64,000 nt of DNA from Branchiostoma lanceolatum (GCF_035083965.1 NC_089724.1:12394910-12458909), one strand, 5' to 3'. Shown: positions 47,801 through 58,303, counted from the first letter of the stretch. The notes: generated from the sequence alone by a model not told the origin. Translations and numbers: made by a program.

Positions 47801-50800
47801 ATGCATTTTCAGTATGTGGATCGTGAGAGGCAGACATTGCTATTTTATACTATAGTCAATGACGGAAATTTGTACACGATGACGGAAACAAATAATTCTT
47901 TGTAGGCTCTTTCCGTCAATTCAACTTGCTGGAAGTTGTGCTGTCTAAAATCACATCGTTATCGATCCATCTATGTAATACTTTACAATATTTGACATTA
48001 AAACACCCCGTTTTGAGAACCATTATTTCTTGGTCATGTTGTGAGTAGATCCTCTTCAAGCCAACCACTTGTCCAAGATGACCTTTTTTGTCCGGTCCCC
48101 TGAGTGGTCGTCTTGAGCAGGTTTGACTGTATATTGATGATATTTTTTTGGCTCTCAATAGAAAGGGTATTGATATGGTATCACTTAATATAGTTTCTTA
48201 ACTTCCTTTTCTTGGACCTTTCTGCATACATTATAATATCATACTCATCTCTTTCACATACCTGTCAATAAATACCTCACCAGGAACATCAACACAACAA
48301 TAGGGCAGTCCCCTTACATAATACACGACTTTCACCTGCAGGACAGATACATACAGAGCCAGCATTTTCCCAGGCAGAGTAATTGATCGGAATAATCTAC
48401 CCACACGTCACATCGCCAACAGTGGACAGCCTGAATTTGGGGTTGGCTTCCTGGGTTGGCTCAGTTCAAGGGCCTCCCCAACCCCAATTGTGAATCAGGT
48501 GATATATTAGTTATAGTGCAGCCTTGTGAACATTTCACAGTACTGAATTTTGTTTTGTTTTGAGCACCTTTTTCATTATGTGCTACCAACCCCACAGGCA
48601 GCACTTAAAGCTGTGTACCCAGGGCATGTTGTCCCAACTGGGGGCTTTGCCCTGAGTACAAAATAGATGTGCATATACATGTACATGTAAATACAGTTGT
48701 ACTATTTCTTACTGTATAATGTTACATGTAGGTCTGGACCTGAACCTGATAATGTTTAACGCATTATGGGTATATCATGATCATGTAAACACCCAGGTAA
48801 ACAGCAGTCCAGTTCAGTTCCAGCCTAGTCTGTATGTCAGTTACTAGTATTCTCCAAGCAGAGGTTTTGGTCGGGGGGGGGGGGGTAGTAGTGGCCGGGT
48901 TTTTTTAACATTGCCTCCCGGAACCTCTGCTACAGAACGCATAAGGGCGGGGCTGTTCTTTCAGAATCGGTGTTGCTGCCCCTCCCTGTGTACCATTAAT
49001 TTATCATTAGGCAAAGAGTTTTTGCTGCCGGGGGATTAGCGCGGCCTCCGGTAACTTGGGGGAGTGTGCAGCCAGCCGGCCGGCACCCCGCGGTCTCCCC
49101 CACAATCACTTTGAATGGCTCCCGCCAGATTGAAATCATCATAACATAAAGTAAACTTTCCCCACATTATGATAAATGCCTTTTTAAGAAATCAAAGATA
49201 TAAATAAGATAGAGTAGTTCTATACGAGCACTTTCTTTTCCCAAACGTATGTACAGTGGTTTACTGCGTTCCTGGTCCGGCAGACCGGAAACACCCGTGG
49301 CGCGAGGACAGAAACACTAGACTCCCTTGGCAGACTTAGCACCTACTTTCAAAATGGCCTTTATGTGACAAAGTGATTAGATTTAAAAGCCTTGATCGGT
49401 TCCGACATCTCGCAGAGGTTACGGGAGGCAATGTTAAAAAAACCCGGCCACTACTACCCCCCCCCCGACCAAAACCTCTGCTTGGAGAATAAGTTACTAG
49501 GTCAACTCCTGTCTAAACTAACCTGCATCTAGGGCATGTGTCCCAAGGGAACATTATCAAACTGTGGCAAAAATAGAACCCAGAAGGGAGGGAAATCTGG
49601 TTTGATTTAGTCTTTGTTTATGTTGGATTAACCAGTTAGTAGTGTTTGTTCTGGTAATCAGGTCCACTGAGGTTTAGGTGGTTAATAGATTCCAGGTTAG
49701 TACTGGTACAGGGTGCTGGACAGGTGCCCACCCACTGACAGACATCATTGACATTACAACCCTGCTACATTAATATATAGTCTTTCTATATTGACCACAG
49801 ATTGAGATCATCTTTGCAGCATCAAAATGTGACTGTTTATAAGATTGTTGTTTTTCTTACAATGTCCTTAAACTGTCTTTTGTGTTACAGGTTGAGAAGA
49901 GAAGCAAGGCTGGAAAGGGGATACAAAAAGGTATGTGCTGGTTTTACTGTGATATTACTAGGGTGTTGTGTCTCAAAAGTCAAAGTTTATATTACAAGAT
50001 TAATGAAGCTTCCATGTGAAATAATCAAAATAGACTGGTAGAATCAGTAGAATGTAGAATGCTGTACATTATAGTACTTCACCCACCATGCACACATATC
50101 GATGCATGTTTTATTTATTGGCTGTTAAAAGTTGATTAAAAGTTGTGTACCATGATTTCACATGGTACATGAAATTCATTCCATTCTTAGGCCACGCCAA
50201 TTTAATTTGTTGCTTCTCGGAATAGCCTCGAAAAAAAAAATTGGGTCACTATTCCCATTCACAAATTATAACTCCCAATTTTACTATCTGTTCAGTTGTA
50301 AAACTCAATAGCCGCCAAAAAAAGATTATTAAGGCCTGCGCATACCTAAAAAGTGTGGTCACATTGATCATAAGTTTTTCATTTATGAAATCTATTTCTC
50401 AATATCATGGCAAAAGGTAATTTTGTTACTGAAATTTATAGTACTAGATCAAAGAAAGGGGTGCATTTGCATAAAATGAGCCATACAATTGCAAAGCTGA
50501 AACTTGAATAATCCTCTACATATTATTTTGTCACAATATTTTTTTTTTCGCCCTGTCGCTTCAATTTTTTTCAGAAAAAATCCGAGAAGCAACAAATTAA
50601 ATTGGTGTGGCCTTATGACGTCAATATGTGTACTTGATGAGCAGGTGGCATGATTGGAATCTTTTTGTCTGAAAAGTGATCAGAATGAACCAAAACAATC
50701 ATGGTTGGTTTTCATTATGTAGCAATGAGCACTTTTATCAGTGCCATATATGGAAGATTTTTACAGGTACCTTGCTTGAAATTTGCGTTTGTCTGAGCCA

Positions 50801-53800
50801 TTTGGGAAAGTCAAAATTTACTGTGTAGCCTGAAGCAACTGATGAAACTTAACTTGTTGCTGTAGCACAGAAACCACGCAACAAGAGATAGATTGCTGTG
50901 AAATGCATCTCACTTAGGGAAAAGCAATTACTTGCTCTATTATAGACTCTATTATAGACCTATACACGTCATAGCTTCATAAGGGTAGGGTGGCAATGAC
51001 GTGAGCAAATTACTTGTCCCATACTGAGGCATTAGCATTTGATATGCATACTAGTACATGTGTATTACAATGTCGTTCACCCAGAGAACATGTACAACAT
51101 AAACAATGTTATGTCATTTATTATACCTTGCAAGTTTCATTGTAGACTTCATTGTAGAAAATTGTGAAGTATGAAGTAAGATTTTCTTCAGCTGTTGGTA
51201 TATGTACTTTGATGCCCTTCATGCAATGATATTGCAGAATTATTACAGTAGAAAATTGTTTTGTTTTGATTTCATGCACACTTATCTGATAATACTAGTC
51301 ACCTCATCTTATCTTCAAGACAGTGTACTGAGTACTTACCAGATAATAATATCTAGCATAGTAACTCATCCAACCTACAATTGTTTTAGAGCATGACCTA
51401 CCTTGGGCAAAGTTTTACAAATGAGACATTCAAGCGAACTGAAGGACATGTATTAATGTACATTTAGACATCTTGGACTTATTGTGATCATCATTTTCTT
51501 GATCTATGATTTACAATAGCTGGAAACCTTGTATGTTGTGGTGCTCTAAGTTGCCAAAATTAGAAAACTATTTCTGTAGCGTGGAAAAGTTGCATGAGGA
51601 CACTAAACTCCATAGCAGAGGACAGGAGAAGACAAATTACCATCAAATTGACATTTCAGGCAAAAGCAGCAGGCAGCCCAAAGTGTAGGTCTTTACAAAT
51701 TGGTCTCTGGAGAAAGTCATGCTTTGCTTTTGTCAGACAATCAGATATATTGTCCTGCTGTCAGGCAAATGCCCAAAGAAACACACAGAGCACACGCATA
51801 CATACAGCTTCTTTACAGCAGCTTCAAACTAATTGGCATTCCCACAGCAACTATGAAAGAGTTAGGGATGAAGTTGTTGGACTCAAGTTGTTGGAGACAG
51901 CAAGACAGGCTGTCCTGTTTAACTGATGCGGGTAGAACACTTCCACATATATGCAGAAACATATCCTTCCACCTGTTTCATTTAAAAACGTATATTGTGA
52001 CCACCACTATCTGACTCACACGGATGGCTTATTATAATACCTGTGTAGTATGTCATACCCACAAAAGATTATCTAGCTGCTTCTGGATTGGTCCTACAGA
52101 ATTGTTGATATTGTTTGGTGTTCCTCTTGGTTGACAGAAAGATCCTACTGGCATTTACAGTACCCTAAATGGTAATGCTACAGAATCCAACATGGCAGAC
52201 CCTGATGCTCTGATAGTTACTTCTTGACCAACTGTCTAACCTAATGGAATCATACAGACTTCAGATTCTCTTCAGTGTCAAGATTACTTTGAGGTTCTGC
52301 CCCTCTCTCGCATTTCAGGGTTGGTTTGGACCAAAGTTCTTGGCAGACTATTTTGTATTGGAGCAATATCGCCAGGGGTGCCTTAAACCATGCAAACAGA
52401 GTTCATAAAATCTGTACAAAGATGATGAAAAATGCAACAGGTGCTATGCAAAAATGCATGAAGCACTATGTGAAAACATACAAACCTTATGAAAAACAGA
52501 GTTTGACGGTTTGTCAAAACTGCACATGTTGTCTAAGCTGGCCAACCGCTACCTGGATCATGTGACCAAATGTCATCATAAATGTCATCAGACGATGCGG
52601 CGTCAAGAGAATAAGGTGTCACTGTGACGCGTCGAAATGAAGCAAAAGAGTAGTTCACAGTGTATCAAATGTGTCTTTGTGATAGTATAAGCCCATTTAA
52701 TGCTTTAAAGTCAATATCATAGGTGGAAACCCTAAGCAACATATACCCTCTCCCAATGCAGCAGTTGGCCGTTTTTTCTTAAGATTTGTACATTTCACAT
52801 AGTGCTTCGTCATTACCTTCGCCGAGAAGGTTATGCAGAGGGTAGCGTTTGTCTGTCTGTCTGTTTGTTTGTTTGTTTGTAGTGGCACAGAATAACTCGA
52901 GAATGCCTTGATGGATTGTCTTGGTATTTGGTATGTTGGTAGGTTTTGATGAGACCTAAAAACGATTAGATTTTGGGCCCCCTAGCGGCTTCTTATGGTA
53001 CTGCAGCGGAACTTCCTGTTTTGATATCTCGTGTTCTGGACATGTTATGGAACTGATTTTTGAGTGGTAGATAGATCTTTGGACAGAGAGTAAGTGGTGT
53101 GGGTTTGGGCCCCCTAGCGGCTTTTTTGGAACTGCAGGAGCAGGTTTTGCGTCTGACTTTGAAAGGGAATAACTCAAGAAGGGCTTGATGGATGGTTATG
53201 ATTTTTGGTAGGTAAATAGCTTGAGTGATGATGTACATGATTAGACACTTCTTATGCAAATCAGTGTCTAATTTGCATAATTAATGAGGAAAGTTTATCC
53301 ATCCGCCAAATTCCATGATAGGACTCTGAAACAAGTGACATATGTAACTGAGGAAGAGAGAAATATTAATTGAAATGAACTATGCAAATGAAGACCTCAT
53401 TTGCATAATTAATGAGAAAATACTATAACATGATGGCCTTGATGGATGGTCATGATTTTTGGTATGTGGATAGCTTGTGTGATGCTTAGTATGATTGGAC
53501 GATAATTATGCAAATCAGATTCCAATTTGCATAATTAATGAGGCAACTATAAAAATCCGCTTTGTTCCATGACATGACCATTCAAATTGTAACTGAGGAA
53601 GAGAGGACTGTTAATAGATAGAAAATATGCAAATGTGGGCCTTATTTGCATACTTAATGAGTAACTTCTATTATTCCTCACTGGCAAATGACGGCAATTT
53701 CATACATTTAATCCTTTTTTGTGGCATCGGGACGTTATGTGAATGTGAGCATCGTTGAATCAAATTATGCTAATAAGGGCCTCCTTTGCATAATTGATGA

Positions 53801-56800
53801 TAAATATTAGCATAATCTTCTTTGTTAAGCTCATACTTTGGACATGTTATATTTTAAGACAATCAACTGGTATGATTTATGATTGATGAGAAAAACTCCT
53901 AATACGTCAGTCATAAAGGTTAAAATCATTTGGCGAAGGTATGAGGTCGTGGAACTCTAGTTTTACATACAATCCACACGTTTTCGTGTAGTGCCTCATG
54001 CATTTTTCATAAGATTCATATGTTTTTGCAAAGTGCTTTGCATGCTTTTCATAAAATTCGTACAAATTTGATGAAATTCGTACATATGCTTAGGCACCCC
54101 TGGTGCTTCAGACATGCGTACATGTACGGGATCGTGGAGACAGATGTTTTTTTTCCAGTCATGATGAATACTGGAGCAGGAACATGAATAGGTTTACATG
54201 AATAGGGTCTACTAATGTACGGAATGAAAAGACAGATTCTGTAGCCCACCCACTTCTGTCAAAATGTATGAAATGCAAAATAAAACATGAAAATACAAAT
54301 AATTGATGGACATGCTGCTACGCTTTCATTGGTCGAGCCGCTAATTGTGATGGGCAGTCAGGACTGGTCTATAAGAAAAAGGTGCTTTTATTGGCCAGTA
54401 CAACATGTACATGGTGAAAGTACATTTTTGTAAATGGACACAGTTTCCATTGCATTGTTGTCACCCTGTATACAAATGTACTATAGAAAAGATCAGCTTC
54501 TTTCTCAACAGCTACATCTTCTATCAGTGATATTTAGGTGGGGAAGGTTACATGCATGTAGTGCATACAAATTTAATATACATGTACAATGTATTGCATG
54601 CTATTGTTCTGGTGCTAGGTTACACAATTCAAATAGAAAATAAAGCAGTTAACTGTAGGTTGACTGGTTTTACTCTAATTTTCTTGAATTTGTGTTTAAG
54701 GATTGGGGTTAAGTGAAAGTTTACAAAACCTTGCAATGAAAGAGGGCCTTTTTAGTCTTCGTAATCCGTAGGCAGCCACCCAAAATCAACCTTATCCGTA
54801 TGTCGGCCGCAATGCGTAATTGGTCGCTTTCATTCTACGTAAAACGTAGGCAATTACGTTTCTGCAGCGTAAAACCTAATCTATGAATTACTAGTAAAGC
54901 GGCTGATTTCCAGCAAAGTCTCTCAGCAAAATTGCACCTCGAAACCAAGGAAATAGCGTTTCAGAGGGTCAAGATTTTATAATTTTCCCTGAGGAGCATT
55001 CCCCCGGACGCATTTAGCACCCTCCACGTGGTCAACATAAGGTCAGCAATATCTTGCACCTCCCCTCCTATACAAAATGTCCTGTCGCCGCCACGGCTAC
55101 TCATTATTGATTATAACGTTTAGTGTGGTTATAAACAGATTCATCGTCACCCCCCAATCAACATAAAGTAAATAGTTTTGACGAAGAACAAGATAGTTGA
55201 ATTAAAATTGTTACAGTCGGTTGGGAAGCCTCATGATTTAACGTAATCCGTTATCAGCTCTGAGAATTTAACGTAATTTGTAATCACTCACCCCCCCACC
55301 CCCCACCCCATGCAGGCCCTCATGAAATGCATAATGTTTTATAACCATATAGGATAAAAGAACTGAAAATGGTAGATGTTATGGTTGCCAATTATGCTAC
55401 AGGCTTACAAATTGGTCCCAATTGAATATTATCTTTAGTTTTCTGAACTAACAGCAATCCAGTATTTGTATAATTTTCAAAAGTGCTGCTGACAGGTCAC
55501 ACTATACCTCTGCATCATTGGTCACTTCATTTAAACTTGAAAATTGTGTATATTTCACTCAAGCAACTTTACTGAAGTACAGTATGTCTTTTAATTATGT
55601 TCTCTTGATGCTAATCAGTATGTTTATCAATATTATTTGTTTTAATGCCTACACGGCATTGACACTGCTTAGAAATATCAAAGACCTGTTATCCATACAT
55701 GGCTGCTAAGAGTAATTCTGTTCTAGATACTGTATACTAGTATCTGTATAGATCTGTAGCAGTTTTCTATTGCTCTATTTCAGATCACATACAAGAAAAA
55801 GAAATGTTCCTCAAATGAGGTAAGTGAAATGTTATGTTTTCATCATCAGAACGAAAGCTGTTTAACCTTCGAATCTCCCTGCTACCTAACCATTGACCAA
55901 TTCAGAATGGGTAACCAAACGGCTACAAACGAATGCTGAATTAACGACTCATAGAGCTGTCATTCTATCGTCTCATACCCTGGTAATACTTTCATAATTC
56001 AGACCAACAAGGTATGATTGGGATATGTCACTGAGAGATTTGTCATAAGTCCCATGTATCAATGGCTCTTTGAGGCTTGCATGTTCCATGCAGTCACCAA
56101 TGAAATTACCTTCTGTTCACATAGTCTTATCTCCTTCCTCCTGATTGCTTATTGCGCTAAATTTCATGGGAACCAGTGTCCTTGAAATTGGGCCATCTAG
56201 ATCTATCATGAGATATCACCCAGTGACACATACAATCACATATCATTGCCTTGATAATCTATGTATCTGCACTAATGCCTACATGCCTCTATGCCTTATC
56301 TTCTGTATCCTACTACTGATTATAGCTGGACTTCCTCTCGGACAAGGTAGGGGTGACTATTTTCATCTGAGAGAACATTTTCTCACTTCCCTTACGCTTC
56401 TGTCATTACAAATATTGGGTGTAGAAATACAAATGTATAGTGTGAATGTGGCTAGCAGTAAATATTTTCTTAGTATACATATATTGTGGAGATTACAAAC
56501 ATTCATGTACATGGTATCATTTTCTTTGCTGTTGTCATAATGTTTTATGTAACAACCCGAATAATCGTTGTATTCATGCATGCATGCATGTAGTTAATTT
56601 TAGATGGGTACTGCTTCTGTATATCTGTCTGTATTATTGTGGTCAACTCCAAGGCACATAGAATCTGCAATCTCTCGTTAAAATTGTTACAATTAGATAT
56701 GACTATTCTGAAACAGTTGCATTGTGTTTCCAGTGTCTGAAAGAAATAGTTTTCTATATGTAAACTTGTAGCCATACTGTCATGTGTGGACATTTTGACC

Positions 56801-57733
56801 AATTAATTTCTTCAGGCTCTACATTTGTATGTAAACAAGATTATGTGCAAAATGATCATCTCATCATGATGTACAAAAATGGGGACATTATCTTTGTCTG
56901 GCTATCTTTGATTTGATTTTGTGGCTATGCACCATTGATGAATGTGTTCAACTGGATGCCCTCTGTGTCCTCTGCAGACCTGTGCGGTGTGTTTAGAAGA
57001 CTTCAAGCTGATGGAGGAGATTGGACTCTGTCCTTGTGGACATGCCTTCCATAGAAAGTGAGCATCTTACACATGTGCTGATAGCCTGAGTGTCATCCTG
57101 TTTCAGTTCAAGGCTCTGCCTTCACTTTCTTTCAAACAGAAGGGGAAGGCAGAGCCTGGAACTGAAACAAGATGACACTCAGGCTAATGGGCTGATAGCA
57201 ACTGAGCAAAATCATTCCCACTTCAATCCATTTCTGTTGGGGTAAATCGTGTTGTTGATGAGCTCCCTAGCCTGAGGTGATTTTGGCAAATTGACATGAT
57301 TTGATACTGATTTCTTTCCTTGTAGCACTAGATTTAAGTCATACCTATCCTGACTATTGTTCACATAAGCATGTTACCAGAATATAGTCAAGAAAGAATT
57401 GATCAAAACTCTGCTTTACTGCCGATGACTTCACATTTACTGTACTTATACATGTAGCCTACAGATTACTTCTAGTTTAGAGTACTTTTTCTCAGTACAT
57501 TTTAACAATACTCATTGTTTCTCTTCTATATTCACTCTTCTTACATGAAGAAACATGACAATAAATTTTGATAGTTTTTATGCTTTGATATGTTTCTTGT
57601 ATTTTACAGATGTATTTCCAAGTGGCTGGAAATCAGGAACACCTGTCCCATGTGTAACTCCCAAGTCAAACAGCAGGCCAGCGAGAGGTCCACCCTGGTC
57701 AGGACAGTGGACCTCCCTGTCACAAGAGTATGA
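38832..57733 (+). CDS. RNF24/RNF122: RING-H2 membrane E3 ligase like RNF24/RNF122 (isoform A)
   Basis: Coding exons: A 38,832-38,959 (exon begins 38,816), D 49,891-49,930, E 55,784-55,819, F 56,978-57,057 and G 57,610-57,733, in frame to a 135-residue protein. Exon A encodes the transmembrane helix [20 protein letters not shown], close to the vertebrate RNF24/RNF122 helix. Exon D gives [13 protein letters not shown]. Exons F-G encode a complete RING-H2: Cys70, Cys73, Cys88, His90, His93, Cys96, Cys107 and Cys110 ([25 protein letters not shown]). The RING would recruit an E2 and place ubiquitin on targets at Golgi or endosomal membranes (family knowledge). Features are split between RNF24 (CPC) and RNF122 (TCAVC, CPMC), as expected of a single pre-duplication gene. 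Introns are long and repeat-filled. Two more candidate first exons and one candidate last exon are listed separately. Confidence 0.92.
40485..40592. mobile_element. Foldback hairpin in the RNF24/122-like gene
   Basis: TTGCACTGCAG, AGGTGTCA and GCTTACAGATGTGGTCC on the left are mirrored as GGACCACGTCTGTAAGC, TGACACCT and CTGCAGTGCAA on the right, with a loop of about 15 bases. Arms are about 45 bp with several mismatches. Probably a small inverted-repeat element; no clear target duplication. Confidence 0.65.
42155..42345 (+). repeat. Dispersed repeat beginning ACAGTCAAACCTG, copy 2
   Basis: Starts ACAGTCAAACCTGTACAA and continues GGATCACCTGGCCAATG then GACCACTTTTTG and TTGGTCCC, parallel to 661-865. 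Confidence 0.6.
43131..43347. mobile_element. GAGGGCC TIR element with 6-bp duplication, 217 bp
   Basis: GAGGGCCTGCATGC at the left and GGCAGGCCCTC at the right are inverted. AATAAG flanks both sides (43,125-43,130 and 43,348-43,353). The interior is a run of imperfect TTTAGCGTAGAGCGTA repeats. Same family as 54,742-55,321. No transposase. Confidence 0.85.
43808..43819 (+). mobile_element. Solitary CTCCAAGCAGA end
   Basis: GCTCCAAGCAGATC matches the left end consensus of the foldback family; no inverse partner was found nearby, so it may be a fragment or chance. Confidence 0.35.
44317..44429 (+). CDS. RNF24/RNF122: Alternative first coding exon B of the RNF24/122-like gene
   Basis: An ATG in GCCAGCCATGG opens 37 codons plus two bases, ending CATAGCAG/GTAGGT. 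The product starts [17 protein letters not shown] and contains a transmembrane stretch (about residues 10-33) ending [10 protein letters not shown]. It stops in phase 2, exactly like exon A, and would splice onto exon D (49,891) to give a 130-residue RING protein with a different membrane anchor. The cysteine cluster next to the helix is a possible S-palmitoylation site. Exon use is inferred; I see no transcript evidence. Confidence 0.6.
46973..47106 (+). CDS. RNF24/RNF122: Alternative first coding exon C of the RNF24/122-like gene
   Basis: An ATG three bases after a possible acceptor (CAATCGCAG) opens 44 codons plus two bases, ending GAGGCAAG/GTGGGC, again phase 2. The product starts [13 protein letters not shown] and has a hydrophobic helix ([15 protein letters not shown]) followed by [16 protein letters not shown]. 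Joined to exon D it gives a 137-residue protein in which KREAR is followed by LRREARLER. The acceptor just before the ATG leaves open whether it is a true first exon or follows a leader exon. Confidence 0.6.
47735..47815. repeat. Fragment of the CTGTAAATGC / cGCGGTGGTTTT repeat family
   Basis: CCGTAAACTTAAAACCACCG, ATTCCATTTTCGCC and AAATAAAAACCAC match the inverted interior of the copy at 62,929-63,123. Confidence 0.5.
48050..48130 (-). repeat. Dispersed repeat beginning ACAGTCAAACCTG, copy 3
   Basis: On the minus strand it reads ACAGTCAAACCTGCTCAAG, then GACCACTCAGGGGACCGG and so on, as in 661-865. Confidence 0.6.
48848..49491. mobile_element. Foldback-family element with CTCCAAGCAGA ends, 644 bp
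   Basis: TATTCTCCAAGCAGAGG at the left is exactly inverted at the right end (49,475-49,491). The inverted arms run about 70 bp through a poly-G/poly-C tract, TAGTAGTGGCCGGGTTT and AACATTGCCTCCCG. AGTTACTAG flanks both sides (48,839-48,847 and 49,492-49,500), a 9-bp duplication. The unique interior (about 500 bp, GC-rich on its left) has no transposase. It lies about 400 bp before exon D of the RNF24/122-like gene. Confidence 0.92.
50190..50612. mobile_element. PIF/Harbinger-like MITE, 423 bp
   Basis: GGCCACGCCAATTTAATTTG and the following CTTCTCGGA are inverted at the right end, about 32 bp in all with one mismatch. TTA flanks both sides (50,187-50,189 and 50,613-50,615). GG-starting inverted ends with a 3-bp TWA-type duplication are typical of PIF/Harbinger. 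No coding capacity. Confidence 0.8.
52138..52227 (+). CDS. Possible alternative last exon giving a RING-less isoform
   Basis: After TTCCTCTTGGTTGACAG, 29 codons are open before TGA at 52,225-52,227. The entry is phase 0, which matches the phase 0 end of exon D (49,930). The tail would read [12 protein letters not shown] and end DALIVTS. YSTL fits a YxxPhi sorting or tyrosine-phosphorylation motif. Joined to exons A/B/C and D, this gives small membrane proteins of roughly 80-90 residues lacking the RING. Protein-like composition and correct phase argue for it, but an open run of 30 codons can occur by chance and I see no nearby polyadenylation signal. Confidence 0.4.
   Translation, partial: KDPTGIYSTLNGNATESNMADPDALIVTS
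52813..53942. mobile_element. Repeat element with an array of paired ATGCAAAT/ATTTGCAT motifs
   Basis: The unit begins ACCTTCGCCGAGAAGG and ends TTTGGCGAAGGT (short inverted ends), and carries (TCTG)n and (TTTG)n near 52,851-52,880. GCCCCCTAGCGGCTT appears twice, with phrases such as CTTGATGGATGGTNATGATT at 53,185 and 53,437. Five blocks of ATGCAAAT ... ATTTGCATAATTAATGAG (near 53,254, 53,384, 53,509, 53,626 and a decayed one at 53,767) are spaced about 115-140 bp. Non-coding; class unknown. Confidence 0.65.
54742..55321. mobile_element. GAGGGCC TIR element with 6-bp duplication, 580 bp
   Basis: GAGGGCC at the left and GGCCCTC at 55,315-55,321 on the right (the latter preceded by CATGCA, matching the start of the copy at 43,131). 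ATGAAA flanks both sides (54,736-54,741 and 55,322-55,327). Both ends carry ACGTAATCCGTA-type repeats. The interior is unrelated and non-coding. It lies in the intron before exon E of the RNF24/122-like gene. Confidence 0.82.
57084..57190. mobile_element. Foldback hairpin between the two RING exons
   Basis: AGCCTGAGTGTCATCCTG, TTTCAGTTC and GGCTCTGCCTTC are mirrored by GAAGGCAGAGCC, GAACTGAAA and CAAGATGACACTCAGGCT around a loop of about 20 bases. GCTGATAG occurs just outside both ends (57,078-57,085 and 57,191-57,198), with an extra AATGG on the right. It lies only about 25 bp after the donor of exon F. Confidence 0.75.
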
Positions 57734-58239
57734 TGGACCCTTCCAATCACACACCATGGGTAGTTGGAAAGGTCCATTAGTGAGACAGGTAGGAGAGCTG
57801 GTTTAGAAAGTTAACATTACGTAGACTCAAAGTCATTTCCTTGTTTTATATATAGTCTTTTTATACGTGGAGGATTATTAAAATGACAATAAATTAGTAA
57901 CAGCCTATTTTATCCAACAACCCGAATACTTCTATGTATCACAAAACTCCTTTCCTTCCCTTGTACTTCAAAGAGATATGTAGAAGGTATTTATCAATAT
58001 GAATATGACTAAAATTGTGGTAAGTAATGCTAAGGTTTTATGTCAGCTGTTAAGTGTTAAGCTGGAAGCTTTAAAAAATTGGAAAGCAATTTGTAATAGT
58101 GAATGTGTATATAGTTGTATCAATTTTTGCAATCATGGTATTCTGGTCTTTCTTTTAAATATCAGTGTAGCCAAATGTTAAACCAAACTGGCAACATGGA
58201 CTTAAGCAGAACTTGAAGATCTTATGTCTAGGAAGCTAA
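57734..58239 (+). other. 3' region of the RNF24/122-like gene
   Basis: Follows the TGA at 57,731-57,733. AATAAA at 57,888-57,893 is a reasonable polyadenylation signal. No further gene seen. Confidence 0.5.
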
Positions 58240-58303
58240 TACTGTAAATTTGCTTACTTTTGCAGTGGTTTTATTTTGCTTCAAGATTTTAGTATTTACA
58301 GTA
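58240..58303. mobile_element. Short CTGTAAAT element, 64 bp
   Basis: TACTGTAAATTTGC at the left and AGTATTTACAGTA at the right are inverted. The core GCAGTGGTTTTATTTTGC belongs to the family seen at 62,929-63,123. Confidence 0.65.

Noticed and set aside
56145-56540. 131-codon frame with a hydrophobic stretch before the RING exons
   Set aside because: The possible donor (GTAGGG near 56,346) is in phase 1 and cannot join exon F in frame; no acceptor or homology supports it.
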